Positions 6,444-12,561 of a stretch of 14,978 nucleotides of DNA are shown here, piece by piece; within the stretch, counting starts at the first letter, position 1, and each line of letters opens with the position of its first letter. The DNA is taken from contig JALFGI010000181.1 in NCBI GenBank assembly GCA_022777455.1, forward strand, positions 1 to 14,978, read 5' to 3'. This stretch comes from Clostridiales bacterium (GTDB lineage Bacteria > Bacillota_A > Clostridia > Oscillospirales > Oscillospiraceae). Position numbers and translations under genes: made by a program. The notes below the pieces were generated by a model, which was not told the origin of the DNA, did no database searches, and was given only the letters and a program-made list of their open reading frames with translations.

Positions 6444-9398
6444 ATGAAAAAGAGAAACCCATGGGTTCCAGTTGCCGCGATTCTGGCACTGTTAAGCATC
6501 GTTCTAACTGCAGCCATACCGGTGACGGCTTATTATGAAACAATGATCAATGCGGCGCTCAATGCGCAGACGCAGAAAATCATTCCCGGAGAGAACGCAC
6601 AGATTTTCTACTGGACCGATTATGAGTCGGAAGAGGAACTGGTAGCCAACGATATGGCTGTTTGCCGCCAGGTTGAGGCGGAAGGAGCGGCGCTGCTGGT
6701 CAACAAAAACAATGCACTGCCCCTGGCTGCAGATTCCAAAATGTCCCTGTTTTCTCAGTCTGCTGCGGACCCGGTTCTGACGGGAATCGGCTCTGCCTTT
6801 ATGGCGACTGGAGACGCGGTAAGCCTGTATGCGGCTCTGCAGGACAGCTTTTCTTCCGGTTGTGTCAATCAGGAACTCTGGAAGTTTTATAAGACCTCCG
6901 GATACAAACGTGTCAACGCGAAGCTTTCCGGCGGAAGCCCGGATCAGTATCGGATCAACGAGATTCCGTGGGAGAAATATCCCGAAGCTGTGAAGGCGAC
7001 CTTCCCGGATTACGGTGACGCTGCAATTGTGCTCCTTTCCCGTTCTTCGGGTGAGGGTGCCGATCTTCCGTATGGTCTGGAAGCACTGCAGCCCTATATG
7101 ACCGATGGCGATTATCTGCAGCTTTGCGCAGAGGAGCGGGAGCTGCTGGAAAATCTGACCCGACTGAAACAGGAGGGAGTCTTCAAGAAGATTATTGTCC
7201 TGCTCAATTCCTCCAGCACACTGCAACTGGATTTCCTGGATGATTATGAGATAGATGCATTGCTGTGGGTTGGTAATCTGGGGCTGAATGGTATTCCTGC
7301 GGTGGCGGATATCCTGGCTGGAAAGGTCAACCCCTCAGGGCGGATCGTGGATACCTTCCAGAAAGATAATCATGCATCTCCGGCCATGCAGAACTATGAT
7401 GCTTTTCCTTACGCCAATGCAGAGGAGCTTGGCCTTGCGGAGGCTCAGAATAACAACGATTCCGGTATTGATAAATGTAATATGAATTATGTTGTCTATC
7501 AGGAAGGCATTTATGTGGGCTATCGGTATTTCGAGACCCGCTATGAGGATTTTGTGCTGGGACAGGGGAATGCGGGAGATTTCCGCTATGAGGATGTGGT
7601 AGCATTCCCCTTCGGAAGCGGTCTCAGCTATACCACCTTCGCCTATTCCAATTTCCAAATCAAAGACTGTGGGAATACCATTGTTGCGGAGGTAGATGTG
7701 ACCAATACCGGGAGCGTAGATGGAAAGCATACGGTTCAGATCTATTTCCAGTCCCCATACACCCAATATGATCGGGATAATGGCGTGGAAAAAGCCTCTG
7801 TTGAGATCTGTGGCTTTGATAAGAAAATGATCGAAGCGGGAAAAACAGAGCATTATGTCATCGAGATACGCAAGGATGATTTGACCAGCTATGATAGCAA
7901 TCTGGCCAGGACCTATATCCTGGATGCCGGAGATTATTATTTCACAGTTGGAACAGATGCACACAATGCAATCAATAACATCCTTGCGGCAAAGGGTGCA
8001 GACTCTGCCCGTATGAGTGGCAACGGAAACCCGGCGCTCACTGCGGTCTGGTCGGTGGACACTTTGGACACGACAACTTATGCGGTGTCTTCCTATACAG
8101 GGGAGTCAATCACCAATCAGTTTGACAATGCAGACCTGAATTACTATGCAGGTGCTGACGGCCAAACCGTGACCTATTTATCCCGCAGGGATTGGGTCGG
8201 TACCTATCCTACGCCCCAGAAGCTGTATGTTTCGGATGCTATGTGGGCGGACGGTCTTACCCACAATGCAGATGAACGCACATCCATTGTTGAAAGAATG
8301 AAAGAGCGGTACTGGGCGGATGCACAGGTTCCCCAATCCGGAATCTCCGGAAGTCTGAAGGCCATTGATTTCGTGGAAACGGATTACGAGAATACAGCAT
8401 GGGATGATCTCATCAGTCAGATCAATTATGCGGATATGCTGGATACCATCTACAATGGTGCCTACAACACGCATGCGCTCCCGGCGATTAACCTGCCGGC
8501 TACCATGGAGGCGGATGGTCCCACCGGTTATACCAAGAGCCTGATGGGCGGTGCCAGTGGCATGGCATTTACCTCGGAGGATGTTATCGCGGCTTCCTAC
8601 TCCCGGGAGCTGGCCCGGCTGGTCGGTGAATGCATGGGCGAAGACATGATGCACAGCAACCAAAATGACGATAAAACTTCAGTCGTCGGAATCTATGCCC
8701 CGGGACTGAACATTCACCGGAGCCAGTATCTGGGTAGACATAACGAATACTACTCCGAGGATGGATGGCTGGCCGGAGAAATCGCGGCTGCTCAGGTGCA
8801 GGGCATCCGCAGTAAAGGGGCGCTGGCATTTGTCAAACATTTTGCTCTGAATGACCAGGAGGAGGGCCGTTACGGCATCAGCGTATGGGCCAATGAACAG
8901 TCTATCCGTGAGCTCTATCTGGAAGCCTTCGAGGGGGCGATTCGCGGCGGTGCCATGAATGTTATGTCCAGCTTCAACCGAATTGGTGTCGTTTGGAGCG
9001 GAAGCCACTACGGTCTGATGACCGAAGTCCTGAGAAAGGAATGGGGCATGCAGGGAGCTGCGATCACGGATATGTCCATGAATGCAAAATGGATGGATTA
9101 TCGGATGGGTCTGCTGGCAGGCCAGGATTTCTGGTGCGGACAGAAGGGTAACATGGGCACCCTGGACAACAGCGAAAATGACCCGGCTATTGCAAGCGCT
9201 GTCCACAATGCTATGAAAAATATTGTGTATTCCGTGACCCGTTCCAATGCGATGAATGTTGGAGATGCGGAGATTCTGGCAGTCACACCTGTGTGGAAGA
9301 CCGCGCTATACACAGTCGTCTGTGTGTTCTGGGTGATGACTGCTGCAGCGGCTGTGCTGGCATTGGGCAGAAAAAAGAAAAATAAGGCTGTTTCTTAA
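6444..9398 (+). CDS. Domain-permuted GH3 beta-glucosidase-type enzyme, membrane-anchored at both ends
   Basis: This is a 984-residue exo-glycosidase of family 3 with reversed domain order. The GH3 C-terminal alpha/beta domain comes first (about 65-300, with GEGAD at 203-207 and 'ALLWVGNLGLNG'). A fibronectin-III-like domain follows (about 390-510, starting near FGSGLSYTTF). The N-type TIM barrel comes last (about 640-940): DGPTG with Asp691, VKHF with Lys798-His799, and ITDMS with the likely nucleophile Asp876. Such permuted GH3 enzymes are known from ruminal and gut Clostridia. Residues 7-29 form a hydrophobic signal/anchor. A second membrane helix at about 950-973 is followed by RKKKNK, so the body should be outside and both tails inside. 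The start is ATG 6444 with GGAGG 7 bases upstream; a longer reading from 6414 lacks this. It is co-transcribed with the rhamnosidase. Activity could be beta-glucosidase or beta-xylosidase. Confidence -1.
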   Translation: MKKRNPWVPVAAILALLSIVLTAAIPVTAYYETMINAALNAQTQKIIPGENAQIFYWTDYESEEELVANDMAVCRQVEAEGAALLVNKNNALPLAADSKMSLFSQSAADPVLTGIGSAFMATGDAVSLYAALQDSFSSGCVNQELWKFYKTSGYKRVNAKLSGGSPDQYRINEIPWEKYPEAVKATFPDYGDAAIVLLSRSSGEGADLPYGLEALQPYMTDGDYLQLCAEERELLENLTRLKQEGVFKKIIVLLNSSSTLQLDFLDDYEIDALLWVGNLGLNGIPAVADILAGKVNPSGRIVDTFQKDNHASPAMQNYDAFPYANAEELGLAEAQNNNDSGIDKCNMNYVVYQEGIYVGYRYFETRYEDFVLGQGNAGDFRYEDVVAFPFGSGLSYTTFAYSNFQIKDCGNTIVAEVDVTNTGSVDGKHTVQIYFQSPYTQYDRDNGVEKASVEICGFDKKMIEAGKTEHYVIEIRKDDLTSYDSNLARTYILDAGDYYFTVGTDAHNAINNILAAKGADSARMSGNGNPALTAVWSVDTLDTTTYAVSSYTGESITNQFDNADLNYYAGADGQTVTYLSRRDWVGTYPTPQKLYVSDAMWADGLTHNADERTSIVERMKERYWADAQVPQSGISGSLKAIDFVETDYENTAWDDLISQINYADMLDTIYNGAYNTHALPAINLPATMEADGPTGYTKSLMGGASGMAFTSEDVIAASYSRELARLVGECMGEDMMHSNQNDDKTSVVGIYAPGLNIHRSQYLGRHNEYYSEDGWLAGEIAAAQVQGIRSKGALAFVKHFALNDQEEGRYGISVWANEQSIRELYLEAFEGAIRGGAMNVMSSFNRIGVVWSGSHYGLMTEVLRKEWGMQGAAITDMSMNAKWMDYRMGLLAGQDFWCGQKGNMGTLDNSENDPAIASAVHNAMKNIVYSVTRSNAMNVGDAEILAVTPVWKTALYTVVCVFWVMTAAAAVLALGRKKKNKAVS

Positions 9399-9430
9399 TT
9401 CGGATCAACGATTCCTTTCAGCCAGTATGA

Positions 9431-9582
9431 TACTATCCTTTCATTAAAACTTCACAATCTTTCCGGTCTGATTTGTGTAAAACTGCGTTGTCGTCTTTGC
9501 TTGGCGTCAGCCAAGCTGCATCCTCCGCCTTGTTTTACGCAAATCATCCTCGGAAATCTTCGTGAACTTTTAATAAAAGTCT
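9431..9582. repeat. 152-bp palindromic element of a second family
   Basis: This is another large imperfect palindrome with no coding capacity. The paired blocks, from the outside in, are ATTAAAA with TTTTAAT, TTCCG with CGGAA, GATTTGTGTAAAAC with GTTTTACGCAAATC (14 bp, one G-T wobble) and GCTTGGC with GCCAAGC (9499-9505 / 9510-9516) around a GTCA loop. The 7-bp direct repeat AGTATGA flanks it exactly (9424-9430 and 9583-9589). The centre differs from the elements at 1309 and 2284, so I treat it as a separate family of similar size. It lies between convergent GH3 and kinase genes. Confidence -1.
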
Positions 9583-9610
9583 AGTATGAAACATAACTAT
9601 TTACACCCAT

Positions 9611-9659
9611 AATAACAAATGGAGGGTATTCCATCTCAGGAAACCCTCCATTTGTTATT
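9611..9659. terminator. Hairpin terminator of the kinase operon
   Basis: A perfect 17-bp stem (9611-9627 with 9643-9659) has a 15-base loop. The outer arms are A- and T-rich. The kinase stop codon (9655-9657, minus strand) lies inside the stem. The symmetric arms could also stop plus-strand transcription from the GH3 operon. Confidence -1.
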
Positions 9660-10998
9660 TCTCCATTGGAAAGAAAACTCGTAGAAAGAACATGTTCTCC
9701 TGTATCGTGGTTTCGATGTTACCGCCATACTGTCGGGCAATGTACTTGATGCTCTTGATTCCGTAGCCGTGGCGGGCCTGATCCGATTTGGTGGTGGTGA
9801 TTGTTCCGTCTGCCAGGATTGGATTACCATCAAAATAATTGGATTCCTCAATGACAATGCCGCTGCTGGTACGCTGACAGTTGAGAGAAATAATACGAAG
9901 CTCTTCCGGCACCTTTTGCACGGCTTCAATTGCGTTGTCCATGATATTTCCAAATATGGAATAGGTTTGCACCGGTGTCAGGAAGGAAAGCAGGGAGCCG
10001 TCAACCATGGTGCAGAACTGGATTCCTTGATTTGTACAGACGAGATTCTTTTCGGACAGCACCACATCCAGCACGTCGTTACCGGTTTTGACCCGGGAAT
10101 CATAAACGCTGATTGCGTTTCGAAGCTGGTTGATTTCTTCCTGGTTCAGCTTGTTTTCGATGCGGCAAAGGATGTGCTTGAGATCATGGCATTTCAGACT
10201 GATGGCGTCCATGCTCGCTTTGACGGATTCGTACTGGGCTTGATCCTGCTTCCACAGCTGCTGGAGGACTTCCAGCTGGTGGGACTTTTCATTTTGTGAA
10301 AAGATACCGGAGCAAAACACAAGAATGACGGAGCAGAGAGCAATGACAAAGGTTTTGATGGTGATACTCAGTAACAGATTATCTCCTTCAAACGTGCGAG
10401 AAACGCAAACCAGCACATTAATGGTGAAAACGACACTTACGGAAAGCAGTGCGATTCCCCTTGTGGTTTCCTTGTCCCGCCGCAGAGAAGCTTTGGGATG
10501 AAGAAACCGGGAAATCAGAACATATGCGACAATGTGATAGAGAAAAAACAGGATCCATTCCCAACCTTGGATTTCTGCCGCGCTGGAATGGAACAGCGAT
10601 ATCGTTGTCTTGTCGTTAATACCCAGCAGATTCTGGATCAGCGGATACAGCTTTCCAACCAGCTGATGAGTGACCTCGCCGGAGCAGAATACAATCAATG
10701 TATCTTCCAGACTTCCATGGAAAATGCCAATGGTGTATAGCAAGCAAAACGCAGTGATGGCCAAATAGCACAGGAGCCTTGAGAGCAGGGTGCCCGTATG
10801 GGTGTTGTAGATTGCAAGTCCATAAAACAACGAAATCCCCAAGGCCTCAAAAAACAGAATTCGCAGGAGAAAAAATCGTCTGCGTTTCAGATTCCGGGCG
10901 AACAGGGAAATGCAGAGCTGTGTTTCCAAAAAGGTGAGCAGCAGGCTGGAGGCTTCCATCGCATAGGGCCCCAACAGGGTAAATATTTTAATCATCAT
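9655..10998 (-). CDS. GHKL (AgrC-like) sensor histidine kinase
   Basis: This is a membrane sensor kinase and the partner of the LytTR regulator encoded just upstream. The N-terminal 235 residues contain about six or seven hydrophobic helices (around 5-33, 41-63, 73-93, 98-118, 147-166, 181-200, 208-231) with few soluble loops. A coiled linker leads to the phospho-acceptor region CHDLKH (His271). The ATPase domain of the HATPase_c_5/GHKL type follows, with an N box NIMDNAIEA (351-359, Asn355) and a G box HGYGIKSI (410-417). AgrC-like kinases often sense peptides, but no AgrB- or AgrD-like gene is present here, so the signal is unknown; sensing of a sugar or envelope state is possible. The start ATG (10998) overlaps the regulator stop as ATGA, with GGAGAG 9 bases ahead, indicating translational coupling. 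The stop lies in a terminator stem. Confidence -1.
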   Translation of the reverse strand: MMIKIFTLLGPYAMEASSLLLTFLETQLCISLFARNLKRRRFFLLRILFFEALGISLFYGLAIYNTHTGTLLSRLLCYLAITAFCLLYTIGIFHGSLEDTLIVFCSGEVTHQLVGKLYPLIQNLLGINDKTTISLFHSSAAEIQGWEWILFFLYHIVAYVLISRFLHPKASLRRDKETTRGIALLSVSVVFTINVLVCVSRTFEGDNLLLSITIKTFVIALCSVILVFCSGIFSQNEKSHQLEVLQQLWKQDQAQYESVKASMDAISLKCHDLKHILCRIENKLNQEEINQLRNAISVYDSRVKTGNDVLDVVLSEKNLVCTNQGIQFCTMVDGSLLSFLTPVQTYSIFGNIMDNAIEAVQKVPEELRIISLNCQRTSSGIVIEESNYFDGNPILADGTITTTKSDQARHGYGIKSIKYIARQYGGNIETTIQENMFFLRVFFPMEK

Positions 10999-11714
10999 TT
11001 CTTTTTGCTCTCCGTAAATTCAACAAAGCGAGCGATAAACTCGTTCTTTCTGGGATGGCTGATGGGGAGTGTTTCTTTCCCAACCACAACCTCCATGCCG
11101 GAAATTTTTGTGATCCGCATGAGATTCACAAGCAGGTAATTGTTGCATTTGGCAAATCCGCAGGGTTCCAGCTGCTGCGCAACGCTTTTCATGGCCTGAT
11201 AGATTCGGAATTCTCCCACATCCGTATGATAGATGCAGTGATGCGCCCGAACCTCCACATAAGAAATCTGCCGGGGTAGCAGGCGAACATAGCCGGACTC
11301 CGTTTTCAGCAGAACGTCCGTGCTCTTGCGGGAGGGGGAGAACTGAATCTTTGACAGAAATCTGGTGAACTTCAGCTTGAACTGGGGGTATTTGACAGGC
11401 TTTACTATGAAGTCCGTTGCTCCCACTTCGTAGCCCTGAATGGCGTACTGCTGCATGCTGGTCACAAAAATGAGCAGGACGGCGCTGTCCTTTTCCCGGA
11501 GGGCATGGGCGGCATCCATCCCGTTGAGCATGGGCATCATAATATCCATGAAGATCATGTCGTATTGGGCAGAATACTGATCCAGAAAGGCAATTGCGTT
11601 GGTGAAAAGATGGATTTCGACGGGTATCTGAAATTCTGCGCAGTACTGGCGGATGTTCTGTTCCAGCAGCTCAGCGGATGCGTTTTCGTCTTCTACGATG
11701 GCAATTTTCAACAC
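10995..11714 (-). CDS. LytTR-family response regulator
   Basis: This is a 239-residue two-component regulator. The receiver domain (1-125) begins LKIAIVEDEN, with phospho-acceptor Asp57 (MIFMDIMMP), Thr85 (FVTS) and Lys105 (VKPV). A LytTR DNA-binding domain covers about 130-235: 'VLLKTESGYVRLLPRQISYVE', then 'CGFAKCNNYLLVNLMRI' and 'LPISHPRKNEF'. I chose GTG 11714 as start because GAGGTG lies 6 bases ahead and a consensus promoter sits at 11739-11767. A longer in-frame reading to 11810 would run through that promoter. TTG at 11711 is an alternative. The kinase gene follows with a 4-base ATGA overlap. Likely targets are the tandem repeats at 3997-4026 and 11788-11821, by geometry only. Confidence -1.
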   Translation of the reverse strand: MLKIAIVEDENASAELLEQNIRQYCAEFQIPVEIHLFTNAIAFLDQYSAQYDMIFMDIMMPMLNGMDAAHALREKDSAVLLIFVTSMQQYAIQGYEVGATDFIVKPVKYPQFKLKFTRFLSKIQFSPSRKSTDVLLKTESGYVRLLPRQISYVEVRAHHCIYHTDVGEFRIYQAMKSVAQQLEPCGFAKCNNYLLVNLMRITKISGMEVVVGKETLPISHPRKNEFIARFVEFTESKKK

Positions 11715-11738
11715 AATCTTCACCTCATTTACGTCCCC

Positions 11739-11767
11739 ATTATAGCGAATTGTAAAAATTTTGTCAA
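11739..11767 (-). promoter_or_regulatory. Consensus sigma-A promoter of the regulator-kinase operon
   Basis: On the minus strand a perfect TTGACA (11762-11767) and a perfect TATAAT (11739-11744) are separated by 17 bases. The expected start near 11732 leaves an 18-base leader containing GAGGTG. A promoter this close to consensus suggests steady expression of the two-component pair. Confidence -1.
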
Positions 11768-11787
11768 TGCGTGATGAAGGAATTAAA

Positions 11788-11821
11788 AAGTCTGTGCGGT
11801 GGAGCTTCAAGGTTATGCGGT
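11788..11821 (+). promoter_or_regulatory. Tandem repeats, second candidate LytTR operator
   Basis: AAGTCTGTGCGGT (11788-11800) and AAGGTTATGCGGT (11809-11821) agree at 10 of 13 positions and are offset by 21 bp. The second shares the exact 11-mer AAGGTTATGCG with the site upstream of the rhamnosidase operon (4017-4027). It lies 20 bases upstream of the regulator promoter and 85-118 bases before the lipoprotein start. A weak TACTGT (11850-11855) lies at the same distance from the second repeat as TATTCT (4058-4063) does at the other site; these may be activator-dependent -10 boxes. Confidence -1.
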
Positions 11822-11866
11822 CTTGCTTGTATTCTTGGAGGCAATGGCGTACTGTTAAGCCAGAGA

Positions 11867-11883
11867 TTGTGGGATACCCACAA
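11867..11883 (+). promoter_or_regulatory. Perfect 17-base palindrome in the lipoprotein leader
   Basis: TTGTGGGATACCCACAA has perfect 7-base arms around ATA and ends 7 bases before the AGGAGG ribosome binding site. It could be an operator or a small leader hairpin. The lack of a T-run argues against a terminator. Confidence -1.
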
Positions 11884-11905
11884 AATATTAAGGAGGAACA
11901 AAATT

Positions 11906-12532
11906 ATGAAGAAGATCATCACCGTCCTGCTGGCAGTTGCGATGCTGGCCTGTACGCTCACCGCCTGCGGTGGCGATGCCGCTGCTGCAAAGGAAGCCAA
12001 AACCACCGGTATTTATCTGTCCCCCGCACAGCTCAGCTACACCAATATGCGTCCCCAGTACAACTATTATCTGACCACCTTCACCCAGCAGGAGCTGACC
12101 CTGATGGATGATAACACATACTGTCTGATCATCTCCTCCTCCTGTTTCTCCGCTCTGGAGCTGGCAGAGAGCACCAACGATGCCAAGGGCAACGAGCGCA
12201 CAAACTTCATCACCAAGATCTATGGCACCTGCACCAGCAAGCCCAATGACCTGGATGATGACCTGGTGGATGTGAGCCTGGGCAAGATTACCCGTGTCGT
12301 CCAGAGCTATGACCAGACCTACTTTGTGGACACCGCTGCATGGAATGATACCATGGGCAAGGCTGTTCAGCCTCCTATCGGCACCGATCCGTCCACCGGC
12401 GCTCCCATTTATGATGAGAATGCCAAGCCCCTCACCGCCGAGGAATACATCGCTTCCATCACTCTGGCTGAGACAGAAATTCAGGTCAACAACAAGCTCT
12501 GCACCTTTGACTATACCGACTTCGGCATTTAA
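11906..12532 (+). CDS. Small lipoprotein of unknown function
   Basis: This is a 208-residue secreted lipoprotein. Residues 1-21 are a signal with lipobox LTAC; Cys21 would be lipidated. An alanine-rich linker leads to a domain rich in Tyr, Thr and Asp. That domain has alternating polar/hydrophobic strands ('TGIYLSPAQLSY', 'YCLIISSSCFSA', 'DDDLVDVSLGKITRVV', 'LCTFDYTDFGI'), suggesting a beta-sandwich or lipocalin-like barrel. I do not recognise a family. The start is ATG 11906 with AGGAGG 9 bases ahead; reading from 11771 would place 45 residues in front of an obvious signal peptide. The second GH3 gene follows after 29 bases, so the two are probably co-transcribed. A role as substrate-binding or enzyme-docking partner is inference. 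Codons ending in C or G are strongly preferred (ctg, acc, tcc), more than in the regulator genes, consistent with high expression. Confidence -1.
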   Translation: MKKIITVLLAVAMLACTLTACGGDAAAAKEAKTTGIYLSPAQLSYTNMRPQYNYYLTTFTQQELTLMDDNTYCLIISSSCFSALELAESTNDAKGNERTNFITKIYGTCTSKPNDLDDDLVDVSLGKITRVVQSYDQTYFVDTAAWNDTMGKAVQPPIGTDPSTGAPIYDENAKPLTAEEYIASITLAETEIQVNNKLCTFDYTDFGI

Positions 12533-12561
12533 CAGCGTTTCTCTAAAGGAGAGGACACACG

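Noticed and set aside
6504..7226. Open frame antisense to the first GH3 gene, with similar ones at 5176-5886, 7335-7964, 8178-8663 and 13705-14508
   Set aside because: They are composition-driven shadows of conserved enzymes, rich in His/Arg/Ile without domain motifs.
9611..9659. Possible riboswitch or attenuator near the kinase
   Set aside because: It is at the 3' end, contains the stop codon, and is a plain perfect stem consistent with a terminator.
11715..11810. N-terminal extension of the response regulator
   Set aside because: It would cover a perfect TTGACA/TATAAT promoter and adds 32 residues before the normal receiver start.
11771..11905. N-terminal extension of the lipoprotein
   Set aside because: It puts 45 residues before a canonical signal peptide and ignores AGGAGG placed 9 bases before ATG 11906.
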